Source of the DNA: Skermanella stibiiresistens SB22
GTDB taxonomy: Bacteria; Pseudomonadota; Alphaproteobacteria; Azospirillales; Azospirillaceae
Assembly (NCBI RefSeq): GCF_000576635.1
Contig: NZ_AVFL01000015.1
Coordinates: 105,050 to 169,049 of the forward strand
Length of the DNA: 64,000 nt
Direction of reading: 5' to 3'
Notes under the pieces: generated by a model
Seen by the model: the letters and a program-made list of their open reading frames with translations, nothing else
What the model was told of the DNA's origin: nothing
Database searches by the model: none
Program-made: the position numbers and the translations under genes
Shown here: positions 35,777-44,247 of the stretch, in pieces
Layout: every line of letters starts with the position of its first letter
Position numbering within the stretch: position 1 is the first letter of the stretch

Positions 35777-36376
35777 TCAAGCCGCCCGCGCCATGCCGGC
35801 CATCGCCCGCTCCAACGCCGCCCGCTCGGACGGATTGGCGGCGGCGAGCATCCAGCGGACGGTCAAGTCCATGTTCTCCGGCGTTTCCGAGACAATGATG
35901 CCATGCTCGATCGCCTGAAGCTCCGCGTCGGAGTAACACCGCCACAGGACCGCGTTGTTGTGCGTCTCCTCGATGTTCATGTGGACGTAATTCTCGCCGA
36001 CGAACACCGCGAGGCGATGGTACAGCGCGTGGGCCGCGACCGCCCGAACGTCACCCCGGCTGGTCTCCACCGCGACGATATCGGCCTCCAGTGCCGAGAA
36101 TTCGGCGTCATGATGGGCGTGGTCGTCCGAGGCGTGCCGCGACGAGCCGGGCTCGCGCGCTTCCATCGCGGGATGGACGTGGACGTTCTCATGGTCGAGA
36201 TGCCCGGCGCAGAAAACCAGCAGGTCCCGGATCCTTCCCAGCGCCGCAGCGGTGGCCGCGTCATCATCGGTATCCATCGTCCCCGCCGCCATCAGCGTGT
36301 CGGCCATGTAGGCGCGCAGCGCCTTGTGGATCATGCGGTACATGTCGTGGCGCGGCGCCTGAACCTGATCGATCAT
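35777..36376 (-). CDS. Hemerythrin-like domain protein
   Basis: The 199-residue helical protein has the spaced histidines and acids of a di-iron hemerythrin-like bundle. His is in HKALRAY (about 17), then HLDHENVHVHPAME (about 59-72), HAHHDAE (about 85-91) and YHRLAVFVGENYVHMNIEE (about 119-137). Such proteins bind oxygen or nitric oxide, or store iron-centred redox state. No partner domain is fused. It lies 3 bases before the E1 alpha gene and 102 bases after the split-barrel/GAF gene, which suggests a link between oxygen sensing and the E1 enzyme; this is inference. Confidence 0.82.
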   Translation of the reverse strand: MIDQVQAPRHDMYRMIHKALRAYMADTLMAAGTMDTDDDAATAAALGRIRDLLVFCAGHLDHENVHVHPAMEAREPGSSRHASDDHAHHDAEFSALEADIVAVETSRGDVRAVAAHALYHRLAVFVGENYVHMNIEETHNNAVLWRCYSDAELQAIEHGIIVSETPENMDLTVRWMLAAANPSERAALERAMAGMARAA

Positions 36377-36478
36377 TTTCGGTTGGTCTCCCCTGGTGGT
36401 TTCTTGATGGGGCGGACCATAGCCGAGGGCGACCGGAACCGTTTGCTAACTCATTCCTCAAGACTTGCTAAATTCTTG

Positions 36479-37807
36479 CTAACTGATTTGTACCTCCTTC
36501 AGGTCGACCGGATGCCGGACGACCAGTCGGAAACGCCCTCGGCCGGTCTTCTCGATACCGATGAAGCCGCACCGATCCACCAGTCGGCGCTGGAGCAGGA
36601 TCAGCCGCGCCTCCAGGTTCTCGGCGGCGTCCGGCAGCTTCAGGTCGGGTGCCATCCGAAGCTCCCGATTGGAGAAATCCGTCCTGCCATGGTGGACATG
36701 GTCGCGCAGCAGCTTCCAGAAGATGGCGCCGGCGACGCCCTTGATCAGGTAGTCGTGGCCGATGAACACGCTGTCGTCCCGGCCGTAATGGCTTATCGCG
36801 ATCGCCTCCGCGTCCGGCGTGGCGAGAGGCTCCGCCGCCGGTTCCGCCATCTGGATCGGTCGCCGCAGCACCTCCATCATGGTGCCCAACTGTGCCGCGA
36901 CGGTGACCAGCGCATCCTCGTCGTCGTGGCGGAACCGCAGGTCGCGCGGGCTCTCCACGAACAAGATCCCAGCCAATCCACCGACGGTACCGATCGGCAC
37001 GGCGAGCTGGCTGCGGGGCTCCCTCAAGCCTGGGAATGGGATCTCCCTGGCACCTCCGTCCGTTCGCCCGGTGCCATCCAGCGCCGCCAAGCCATAGCTG
37101 TATTCCGATGTCATGTGGGAGATCCGGATCGGCGTCCGCTCACGCGCCGCGACGCCGATCACGCCGTCGCCAAGCGCTATCTCCGAGCCGACACCGGAAG
37201 ACGGATAGCCCCGGCTCGCCACCGTGTAGAGCGACCCGCCCGTCTCGTCCAGCATCAGCACCATGGCGTGATCGATGCCGAATTCGGCCTCCAGATCGGC
37301 GAGGACTTGGTCGAGCAGGCAGGACAGGTCGGAGCACACCATCAGCCGCTCAACCGTGCGGCGGGTCGCGGAGAGCAGGTTTCCCCCAGGCTCCGGCAGT
37401 GGCAAGGCGACGCCGGGCACCCGCTCGATCTCCAGCACGCGGTAGAGGTCGGCGCCGAGCAGACGGAAGACGCCTTGCATGCCGACATGAGACGCGATGC
37501 CGGACAGCCGGGCCTTCATGCTCTCGAACAGGGGACCGCTGGTCTCGGTGTGCAGATAACGCACCGCCAACCGGTACTGGACCGCCGTGTCGGGATCCAC
37601 CACCTCCAACGCCGCGTGCGGGTTGGCCAGGATGTTTCGGCGGGTCTTGTTGAAGAACTGGTACGACAGCGCGATATGTGCACCATCCACGTAGTTGATC
37701 TGCGACAGCAGGGAGACGTTCGGCGTCCCGTCCGCGGCGCAGGTCGCCAGCGTCGCCGGGATCACGCCTTCAAGACAATTGCGGATCGCGTCGAGGGTGA
37801 CCACCAC
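36479..37807 (-). CDS. Flavin split-barrel (PNPOx-like) and GAF domain fusion protein
   Basis: The N-terminal 135 residues resemble the pyridoxamine-5-phosphate oxidase-like FMN/F420 split barrel (IPATLATCAADGTPNVSLLS, then NKTRRNILANPHAALEVVD). A GAF sensor domain spans about 155-315 (FGIDHAMVLMLDE, ALGDGVIGVAARERTPIRI, AVPIGTVGGLAGILFVES). The C-terminal 100 residues (LIKGVAGAIFWKLLRDH to the end) look like a winged or mixed helical module typical of sigma-54-activator-free regulators; I cannot name it. GTG 37807 starts five bases after the previous stop behind GGAGG. A redox- or ligand-sensing role is inferred. The mRNA also carries the hemerythrin and E1 genes. Confidence 0.78.
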   Translation of the reverse strand: MVVTLDAIRNCLEGVIPATLATCAADGTPNVSLLSQINYVDGAHIALSYQFFNKTRRNILANPHAALEVVDPDTAVQYRLAVRYLHTETSGPLFESMKARLSGIASHVGMQGVFRLLGADLYRVLEIERVPGVALPLPEPGGNLLSATRRTVERLMVCSDLSCLLDQVLADLEAEFGIDHAMVLMLDETGGSLYTVASRGYPSSGVGSEIALGDGVIGVAARERTPIRISHMTSEYSYGLAALDGTGRTDGGAREIPFPGLREPRSQLAVPIGTVGGLAGILFVESPRDLRFRHDDEDALVTVAAQLGTMMEVLRRPIQMAEPAAEPLATPDAEAIAISHYGRDDSVFIGHDYLIKGVAGAIFWKLLRDHVHHGRTDFSNRELRMAPDLKLPDAAENLEARLILLQRRLVDRCGFIGIEKTGRGRFRLVVRHPVDLKEVQIS

Positions 37808-37812
37808 CGCGC

Positions 37813-38301
37813 TCAGTCCTCCAGTGGATCGCCGGCTTGGGCGCCGGGCGTTTGGGTGAAGACATCGTCAGGATGGAATGTGACCGCGGTGACCGTGCCC
37901 TCACCGTGGGACAACAACGCCGCGTTGAAGGCGGGGCCGAAGCCGAGCGGTTGGATCTCCACCCCGAAGATCTGGCGATACCGCTCGAGAACCGCCATTG
38001 CCGCCATGTCGGCCGGCGCCACAACCGCTCCGCCCGACTTGATCTGAAGCGACTTGTGCGTGCTGGGTTCGGTGAACACGACCGCCACAGGGGCGCCAGC
38101 CTCGAGGGAGTCCAGCAAGGTCCCGGCCGCGGTTCGACACAAGTAGACCGTGACTTTCCCACCGCTGGCCTCCACTTCACAGCCAAGCGCGCGGTTGACC
38201 GCCGGAGCCCCGCTTCCCGCCGTCGGGGCGGCGACGTTGATGCTGACCGCACCCGTGATGAATGCCCTGACGGCATCGCTGAGAGTGGATTGTCGCGGCA
38301 T
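37813..38301 (-). CDS. Pyridoxamine 5'-phosphate oxidase-like split-barrel protein
   Basis: The 162-residue protein is a small FMN-binding split-barrel type: SVNIAAP-like start region (SINVAAP), ALGCEVEASGGKVTVYL, then a C-terminal helix and strand. Such proteins range from pyridoxal phosphate salvage to flavin or haem binding and stress roles, so no reaction is assigned. It is the first gene of the minus-strand cluster leading to the GAF fusion, hemerythrin and E1 genes, with five bases to the next start. Upstream lies a 213-base region shared with the divergent chemoreceptor gene. Confidence 0.68.
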   Translation of the reverse strand: MPRQSTLSDAVRAFITGAVSINVAAPTAGSGAPAVNRALGCEVEASGGKVTVYLCRTAAGTLLDSLEAGAPVAVVFTEPSTHKSLQIKSGGAVVAPADMAAMAVLERYRQIFGVEIQPLGFGPAFNAALLSHGEGTVTAVTFHPDDVFTQTPGAQAGDPLED

Positions 38302-38514
38302 GTCACCGGATCGTGCTGGCTATCCAACCCGAGCATACAGGCACTGGGCGCCAAGCTCCACTTGGCTGAAGGGGTGCCTTGAGCGTCACCTGAACGGCGA
38401 AACAGGAAAATGCACATTAAGCGATCATTAGGTTCCGTTTGATAAGAATTCTAATTGTCGGTGAGCGAAACAGAACACCCTATAAATCACCCCAGTTCGG
38501 GAGCAGAAGAGACC

Positions 38515-39819
38515 ATGCGCTTTCCCTTCGGTAAGCCGGCCAAGGACAGTGGCGACCGGTCCGAAACCCTCGACCTTCTCGACCGCTACGCCGGCGTCGG
38601 CTTGTGGGACGCCAAGCTCCACGAAGGCGATCCGATGCACGCCAAGAGCTTCTGGCGCTGGTCACCAGAATTTCGCCGGCTGGCCGGCTTCAAGGACGAA
38701 CAGGATTTCCCGAACCTGGTCGGCTCCTGGGCCGATCGCCTGCATCCCGATGACGCGGGTCCGACATTCGCCGCCTTCGGCGCCTGTCTGGCCGACAAGA
38801 CCGGCCGCACCGGGTATGACGTCGATTACCGGCTGAAGCTGAAGGACGGTTCCTACCGCTGGTTCCGCGCCATCGGCGGCGTCGCCCGCGACGCGTCCGG
38901 CACGGCCACCCGCGCCTGCGGCTCGCTGATCGACATCCACGCGGAGAAGACCGCCGTGGCGGAGCGCCAAGCCGCGATGAGGCAGCTCGCCTCCCAGTTC
39001 GAGCTGAACGTGATGGGCGTCGTCGAGATGGTTTCCGCCTCCGCGTCCGACCTGCGGACGACGGCCAACGCGATGTCGTCGGCCACCCAGCAGGCCGCCA
39101 GCCAGACCGAGACGGTGGGAATCGCCTCCGATCAGGCGACCAGCAACGTCCAAACCGTGGCGACCGCCGCCGAGCAGCTCAGCGCGTCGATCCTCGAGAT
39201 CAGCGAACGCGTCAGCGACGCCGCCCAGGTCTCGTCGTCCGCCTCGCAGGAAACCGTCCGAACCAGCGCCATCATCCAGAGCCTGGCGGACGCCGTCGGC
39301 CGGATCGGAGAGGTCGTCAACCTGATCAACGCCATCGCGTCGCAGACCAACCTACTCGCCCTCAACGCGACGATCGAGGCCGCCCGCGCCGGTGAGGCCG
39401 GCAAGGGTTTCGCGGTGGTCGCCGGTGAGGTCAAGGAACTGGCGAACCAGACGGGTCGGGCGACAGACGAGATCAAGAAACAGATCTCGTCCGTCCAGGA
39501 GGAAACCGGCCGCGCCGTCGGCGCGATCAAGAACATCGCCGACGTCATCGACCGGGTTCAGAGCATTTCCAGCAGCATCGCGTCCGCCGTCGAACAGCAG
39601 AGTGCCGCCACCCGGGAAATTTCCCGCAACGTCCAGCAGGCGGCGCATGAGACCCACAAGGTCTCCTCGAACATCGACGGTGTCCGTCAGGCGGTCATGA
39701 GGACCGACTCGGCGGCCGGGACGATGTTGGCGTCGACCAGCAAGCTTCACCAAGACTCCGAGAAACTGCGCCACGAGGTCACAGGCTTCCTCAAGGCCGC
39801 GCTCGGTTCCGTCGCGTGA
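38515..39819 (+). CDS. Soluble PAS-domain methyl-accepting chemotaxis protein
   Basis: This is a cytoplasmic chemoreceptor of 434 residues without a membrane segment. A PAS fold spans about 30-150 ([40 protein letters not shown], then [10 protein letters not shown]). The signalling coiled coil follows, with the conserved hairpin tip [20 protein letters not shown] at about 282-301 and [10 protein letters not shown] after it. No C-terminal CheR-binding pentapeptide is visible. ATG 38515 is preferred; the frame is open to 38455. The PAS domain could bind haem or flavin and sense redox, but no diagnostic His or Asn ligand can be claimed. Confidence 0.9.
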   Translation: MRFPFGKPAKDSGDRSETLDLLDRYAGVGLWDAKLHEGDPMHAKSFWRWSPEFRRLAGFKDEQDFPNLVGSWADRLHPDDAGPTFAAFGACLADKTGRTGYDVDYRLKLKDGSYRWFRAIGGVARDASGTATRACGSLIDIHAEKTAVAERQAAMRQLASQFELNVMGVVEMVSASASDLRTTANAMSSATQQAASQTETVGIASDQATSNVQTVATAAEQLSASILEISERVSDAAQVSSSASQETVRTSAIIQSLADAVGRIGEVVNLINAIASQTNLLALNATIEAARAGEAGKGFAVVAGEVKELANQTGRATDEIKKQISSVQEETGRAVGAIKNIADVIDRVQSISSSIASAVEQQSAATREISRNVQQAAHETHKVSSNIDGVRQAVMRTDSAAGTMLASTSKLHQDSEKLRHEVTGFLKAALGSVA

Positions 39820-39842
39820 GCCGTATCGGCTGACGGGAGTGC

Positions 39843-39891
39843 CGCGGGCCGGTCCTGGGGAGCTTGGCAGCATCCCACGGGACCGGCCGCG
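39843..39891. terminator. Long GC-rich hairpin between convergent genes
   Basis: The arms CGCGGGCCGGTCC (39843-39855) and GGGACCGGCCGCG (39879-39891) pair over about 12 base pairs with one bulged base, leaving a loop of 23 bases. It sits between the chemoreceptor stop (39819) and the preA stop (39937), where both transcripts should end. Neither side has a run of T, so efficiency as an intrinsic terminator is doubtful. A Rho-assisted or bidirectional stop is possible. Confidence 0.45.
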
Positions 39892-39936
39892 TGTGCGCGC
39901 CCTACCGCGTCATCATTCGGCCGCCAGACCGCATGA

Positions 39937-41214
39937 CTATTCGGCCGCCTGACGGCGCATGGGATTGTTGGGATGATCCTGCCACGTCAAGAACGGCTTG
40001 CCCTCGTCACGCTCCTGCATGGTGATGCAGTTTTCGACCGGGCAGACATGCATGCATAGATTGCAGCCAACACACTCCTCCTCGATGATCTCATAACGCC
40101 GCGCGCCATCGATCCTCAGCGCCCCAACCGCCTGATGGGCGGTATCCTCGCAGGCGATGTGGCACAGCCCACACTTGATGCAGGCGTCCTGGTCGATATT
40201 GGCGACGATCTTGTAGTTGAGGTTGAGGTCCTGCCAGTGGACGTAGTTCGGGATCGCCATGCCGGTGAAAGCCCGGATATCGGCGAAGTCCCGGCTGTCC
40301 ATCCAGTTGTTCAGGCCATCCGCCATGTCCTCGACGATGCGGAACCCGTGATGCATCGCCGCCGTGCAGACCTGCACGGTGCTGGCGCCCAGGCTGATGA
40401 ACTCCGCCGCGTCATGCCAATTCGAGATCCCGCCGATGCCGCTGATCGCCAGACCCTGGCATTCCGGATCGCGCGCGATGTCGGCCACCATGTGCATGGC
40501 GATCGGCTTGACCGCCGGTCCGCAATAGCCGCCATGGGTGCCCTTGCCACCCACCACCGGCGTCGGGGCCATCACGTCGAGATCGACCGACATGATCGAC
40601 TGGATCGTGTTGATCAGCGACACCGCGTCGGCTCCGCCCCGCTTGGCGGCCCGCGCCGGTCCCAGGATATTGGTGATATTGGGCGTCAGCTTGACGATCA
40701 GCGGCATCCGGCTGTGCTTCTTGCACCAGCGCGCGACCATCTCGACGTATTCCGGGACCTGTCCGACCGCCGAGCCCATGCCGCGCTCCGACATGCCGTG
40801 GGGGCAGCCGAAGTTCAGCTCGATCCCGTCCGCCCCGGTTTCCTCGACTTGGCGGAGAATGTTCTTCCAGCTCTCCTCCTCGCATGGCACCATCAGCGAA
40901 ACGACAACGGCTCGGTCCGGGAACTGGCGCTTGACCGACTTGATCTCCTGTAGATTGACCTCGAGGGGCCGATCGGTGATCAGTTCGATGTTGTTGAAGC
41001 CGGCGATCCGGGTGCCGTTGTAGCTGAAGGCGCCATAGCGCGACGACACGTTGACGACCGGCGGGTCCTCCCCAAGCGTCTTCCAGACGACACCGCCCCA
41101 GCCCGCCTTGAAGGCGCGGACGACATTGTATTCCTTGTCCGTTGGCGGGGCGGAGGCCAGCCAGAACGGGTTTGGTGAGCGAATTCCGATGAAATCACTG
41201 ACGAGGTTCGCCAT
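39937..41214 (-). CDS. preA: NAD-dependent dihydropyrimidine dehydrogenase, subunit PreA
   Basis: With PreT this enzyme reduces uracil and thymine to dihydropyrimidines, the first step of the reductive pyrimidine breakdown path. The 425-residue subunit has the FMN-binding TIM barrel of dihydroorotate-dehydrogenase type (SPNPFWLASAPPTDKEYNVV near the start, ELNFGCPHGMSERGMG with the catalytic Cys, VKLTPNI). A C-terminal pair of 4Fe-4S motifs follows, CIKCGLCHIAC and CVGCNLCMHVCPVENC. All eight cluster cysteines are present. GGGGAG precedes the ATG at 41214. It is 24 bases downstream of preT in the same transcript. Confidence 0.93.
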   Translation of the reverse strand: MANLVSDFIGIRSPNPFWLASAPPTDKEYNVVRAFKAGWGGVVWKTLGEDPPVVNVSSRYGAFSYNGTRIAGFNNIELITDRPLEVNLQEIKSVKRQFPDRAVVVSLMVPCEEESWKNILRQVEETGADGIELNFGCPHGMSERGMGSAVGQVPEYVEMVARWCKKHSRMPLIVKLTPNITNILGPARAAKRGGADAVSLINTIQSIMSVDLDVMAPTPVVGGKGTHGGYCGPAVKPIAMHMVADIARDPECQGLAISGIGGISNWHDAAEFISLGASTVQVCTAAMHHGFRIVEDMADGLNNWMDSRDFADIRAFTGMAIPNYVHWQDLNLNYKIVANIDQDACIKCGLCHIACEDTAHQAVGALRIDGARRYEIIEEECVGCNLCMHVCPVENCITMQERDEGKPFLTWQDHPNNPMRRQAAE

Positions 41215-41238
41215 GCCCTTATCTCCCCTTCCCCGCCG

Positions 41239-42606
41239 TCACGACGCGCTCAGCTGGCGATGGATCGCCGCCGCCGCCAGTTTGCCGTCCTGCACCGCCG
41301 AGACGGTCAGGTCGATGCCAGCGACGCAGTCGCCCCCGGCGAACACATTGGGCAGCGAGGTCTGACGATCCTCGTTGACCGCGAACCGCCCATCCGGCCG
41401 GAACTCCAGCACCCCGTTCAACTCGCCGGCGCCGATCGACGCCGGCACGAAACACTGGCCGATCGCCTTGAACACCATGTCCGCCGGAACGCGGAAGAAC
41501 TCTCCCGTGCCGGTCAGCCGGCCCTCCTCGTTCAGCATGGTGTATTCGAACTCGACCTCGCGCACGCGCCCGTCCATCGCGATCACTTGGCGCGGCTGGG
41601 CCCAGTGCTTGATGCGGACGCCGCTGGTCTGCGCCCACTCCTGTTCCATATGCGTCGCCGACATGCCGTCGGGGCCGCGCCGGTAAACGATGGTGACATC
41701 CTCGGCACCCAGCCGCTTCGACTGGATCGCCGCGTCGACGGCGGTGTTGCCGCCGCCGATGACGACGATTCGGCGCCCAATGGGAAGCGTCGACTTGTCC
41801 GCCGCCTGCCGCAGTTCCGCGATGAAGTCGACCGCGTTGACGACGCCCTCCAACCCCTCGCCCTCGATCATCAGGGCGTTGACCGCGTTGTGGCCCAGTC
41901 CCAGGAACACCGCGTCGTAGTCCGCCCGCAACTCGGCCAGATGGATATCTCGGCCAAGGGCCTTGCCGTGTTCGATGGTGATGCCGCCGACCGATAGGAT
42001 AAAATCGACCTCGCGCTGGGCGAAGTCGTTGGTCAGCTTATAGGCGGCGATGCCGTATTCGTTGAGGCCACCCGGTTTGGGTCGCGCCTCGAAAACGGTG
42101 ACCTCGTGACCCAGCACCGCCAAGCCATGCGCGCAGGAAAGACCCGCGGGCCCGGCGCCGACCACGGCGATTTTCCTGCCGGTCGGCTCGGCCCGCGTGA
42201 AGGGTTGGATGCCGCGCTCGAACAGCCAGTCCGTCGCGTAGCGCTGGAGCGAGCCGATGGTGACCGGCTTCTGTTCCTGAGCGGTGCGGACGCAGGCCTG
42301 TTCGCACAGGATCTCGGTCGGGCACACCCTGGCGCAGGTGCCCCCCATGATGTTGGCTTCCAGGATCGTCGTGGCGGAGCCCTTGACGTTGTCAGCCGCG
42401 ATCCTGGCGATGAAGCTGGGGATGTCGATGCCGGTCGGGCATGCCTCCATGCACGGAGCGTCGTAGCAGTAGTAGCAGCGCGCCGCCTCGATCAGCGCCT
42501 GTTTTCGGCTGAGAGGCGGCGTGGCATCCTCGAAATTGGTCTCGTAATCCCGTAGCGGCAACCGCCCGGAGGCGATGTCCGCCGGCACGTCCATCACGCT
42601 GGTCAT
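41239..42606 (-). CDS. preT: NAD-dependent dihydropyrimidine dehydrogenase, subunit PreT
   Basis: PreT passes electrons from NAD(P)H through FAD and iron-sulfur clusters to PreA. In 455 residues an N-terminal cluster domain (CYYCYDAPCMEACPTGI, then CARVCPTEILCEQAC) is followed by FAD-binding VVGAGPAGLSCAHG (about 148-161). The NAD-binding VVIGGGNTAVDAA lies near 283, and the C-terminal FAGGDCVAG FAD motif is present. ATG 42606 has GGAG about 8 bases upstream. It is the first gene of the preTA transcript, preceded by a promoter overlapping a RutR-type palindrome and divergent from rutR. Confidence 0.93.
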   Translation of the reverse strand: MTSVMDVPADIASGRLPLRDYETNFEDATPPLSRKQALIEAARCYYCYDAPCMEACPTGIDIPSFIARIAADNVKGSATTILEANIMGGTCARVCPTEILCEQACVRTAQEQKPVTIGSLQRYATDWLFERGIQPFTRAEPTGRKIAVVGAGPAGLSCAHGLAVLGHEVTVFEARPKPGGLNEYGIAAYKLTNDFAQREVDFILSVGGITIEHGKALGRDIHLAELRADYDAVFLGLGHNAVNALMIEGEGLEGVVNAVDFIAELRQAADKSTLPIGRRIVVIGGGNTAVDAAIQSKRLGAEDVTIVYRRGPDGMSATHMEQEWAQTSGVRIKHWAQPRQVIAMDGRVREVEFEYTMLNEEGRLTGTGEFFRVPADMVFKAIGQCFVPASIGAGELNGVLEFRPDGRFAVNEDRQTSLPNVFAGGDCVAGIDLTVSAVQDGKLAAAAIHRQLSAS

Positions 42607-42693
42607 CCCACCTGCTCCTGTTCCGTTTTATCGTTCCGCCCGTTTTACCGGTCCACGTCTTATCGTTCCCTTTGTCGGGATCTTTGATGGAAT

Positions 42694-42721
42694 GCTATAA
42701 ACAAATTGACCAGTTGGTCAA
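42694..42721 (-). promoter_or_regulatory. Probable sigma-70-type promoter of preTA
   Basis: On the minus strand TTGACC (complement of 42716-42721) and TATAGC (complement of 42694-42699) are separated by 16 bases, close to the consensus TTGACA-N17-TATAAT. The -35 hexamer is inside the RutR-type palindrome, so a bound regulator would block RNA polymerase. The start codon of preT is about 88 bases downstream. Confidence 0.55.
42706..42721. promoter_or_regulatory. RutR-type operator palindrome
   Basis: The 16 bases TTGACCAGTTGGTCAA form a perfect inverted repeat of seven-base arms with a two-base spacer. The arms are identical to the published E. coli RutR consensus TTGACCA-N2-TGGTCAA. The site lies 43 bases before the rutR start and covers the preT -35 region on the other strand. 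It is the likely autoregulatory and preTA-controlling site; in E. coli uracil or thymine releases RutR. Confidence 0.85.
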
Positions 42722-42764
42722 CTTGTTTCAAAAATGATCATCATCGTGACGGAATGCTTCTCGG

Positions 42765-43454
42765 ATGGGCGATCTGATGAATAATTCGGCTGCCTCGGGC
42801 CTCACCGACACATCGCGTGGCCGCATCCGGCGGGAGAACGAGACGCGGATATTGGAGGCCGCCGAGCGGGTCTTCGCCGACACCGGCCTGGCCGGTGCCA
42901 CCATGGCCCAGATCGCCCAAGTCGCGGGTCTGCCCAAGGCCAACCTGCATTATTACTTCGGCACCAAGGAGCAGCTGTATCAGGCGGTTTTGACCGGCAT
43001 CCTCGAGCTTTGGCTGGACGCGACCGATACAATCCATCAGGAAAGCGATCCGGCCGAGGCGTTGGCCGGCTATGTCCGCGCCAAGATGCTGCATTCCCGC
43101 CAGCGTCCCTTGGCATCCAAGGTGTTCGCCAACGAACTGCTGAGCGGCGCTCCTTTCCTGACCCACTATCTGGAGATTGAATTGAGGCAACGGGTCGAGG
43201 CGAAGTCGCGGATCATCGCGGGCTGGATCGCGGATGGCCGCATGACCAGCCTGGATCCCCGCCACCTGTTCTTCATGCTGTGGGGCATGACCCAAACCTA
43301 CGCCGACTTCGCGGTCCAGATCCGGGCCGTGCTGGAAGTCGAGACCTTGAGCGACGCGGCCTGGGACGAGGCGACGTCGGAGGTCGTCGATTTCGTGCTG
43401 CGGGGATGCGGCATCCGGACCGCCCCGAACCAACCATCGGGACTGGTTTCGTGA
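42765..43454 (+). CDS. rutR: TetR-family regulator RutR
   Basis: RutR senses uracil and thymine and controls pyrimidine use. The 229-residue protein has a TetR helix-turn-helix near residues 38-60 (TMAQIAQVAGLPKANLHYYF). The YcdC/RutR-type C-terminal domain follows, recognisable by VFANELLSGAPFLTHYL, KSRIIAGWIADG and HLFFMLWGMTQTYADFA. Similarity to E. coli RutR in this domain is easily seen. Start is ATG 42765 or ATG 42777. It is divergent from preTA with the perfect RutR-type palindrome between them, and its stop overlaps the GTG of the following GlpR-type gene (GTGA). Confidence 0.9.
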   Translation: MGDLMNNSAASGLTDTSRGRIRRENETRILEAAERVFADTGLAGATMAQIAQVAGLPKANLHYYFGTKEQLYQAVLTGILELWLDATDTIHQESDPAEALAGYVRAKMLHSRQRPLASKVFANELLSGAPFLTHYLEIELRQRVEAKSRIIAGWIADGRMTSLDPRHLFFMLWGMTQTYADFAVQIRAVLEVETLSDAAWDEATSEVVDFVLRGCGIRTAPNQPSGLVS

Positions 43455-44218
43455 AGAGCGACACCCGGCAGCAACGCATCCTCGACCTCGCCGGTCGTCA
43501 GGGCTTCGTCTCGATCGACGGGCTGTCGCGGCAGTTCGACGTGACCCCACAGACGATCCGCCGTGACATCAACCAGCTGTGCGACCAGGGATTGCTTGAA
43601 CGTCACCACGGCGGCGCCGTTCCGCGCTCCACCACCCACAACGTCGACTACGTCGAGCGCAAGGCGCTGGGGTCGGAGGCCAAGCGGGCTATCGGGCGTC
43701 TGGTGGCTCGGCACGTGCCGGAAGGCGTCTCGCTGTTCATCAACATCGGCACGACGACCGAGGCGGTGGCTCAGGAATTGGTCGAGCACAAGAACCTGAG
43801 CGTGATCACCAACAACCTGAACGTGGCGGCCTTCCTGGCCGGCAGCACGGAACTGGACGTGCTGGTGGCCGGCGGTCTGGTGCGCAACCGCGACGGCGGC
43901 ATCATCGGCGAGGCGACGATCGACTTCATCAACCAGTTCAAGGTCGATATCGGCATCATCGGGATCAGTGGCATCGACCTGGACGGCACGCTGCTGGATT
44001 TCGACTACCGCGAGGTCCGTGTGGCACAGGCGATCATCCGCAACGCGCGCACCGTCTTTCTCTGCGCCGACCACAGCAAGTTCGGCCGCAACGCGATGGT
44101 GCGGCTGGGTCATATTGGCGAGGTCAGCGCCCTGTTCACCGACGAAGCGCCGCCGGCCCCCCTGGCCGATGTGCTGTCGGCCCATGGCGTCGAGGTCCAC
44201 ATCGCGCGGGGGGAGTAG
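43451..44218 (+). CDS. DeoR-family regulator, GlpR type
   Basis: This is a repressor of the DeoR/GlpR family, 255 residues, the size of GlpR. The N-terminal helix-turn-helix shows FVSIDGLSRQFDVTPQTIRRDI. The C-terminal sugar-phosphate-binding domain has FINIGTTTEAVAQEL and ITNNLNVAAFL. GGLVRNRDGGIIGEATIDF, GIIGISGIDLDG and AIIRNARTVFLCADHSKF follow, a combination typical for GlpR. Glycerol 3-phosphate is the usual inducer, but no glp genes are visible. GTG 43451 overlaps the rutR stop by four bases, so both regulators share a transcript. Confidence 0.85.
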   Translation: MKSDTRQQRILDLAGRQGFVSIDGLSRQFDVTPQTIRRDINQLCDQGLLERHHGGAVPRSTTHNVDYVERKALGSEAKRAIGRLVARHVPEGVSLFINIGTTTEAVAQELVEHKNLSVITNNLNVAAFLAGSTELDVLVAGGLVRNRDGGIIGEATIDFINQFKVDIGIIGISGIDLDGTLLDFDYREVRVAQAIIRNARTVFLCADHSKFGRNAMVRLGHIGEVSALFTDEAPPAPLADVLSAHGVEVHIARGE

Positions 44219-44247
44219 CGCTCCACTCCCCCTTCTTGCGCTTTAGG

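Noticed and set aside
34643..38047. Plus-strand open frame of more than 1100 codons
   Set aside because: It runs antisense to five genes with clear domain motifs (E1 beta, E1 alpha, hemerythrin, GAF fusion, split barrel). Its translation is low-complexity His/Arg/Gln-rich and shows no domain. In high-GC genomes such frames arise from third-position bias.
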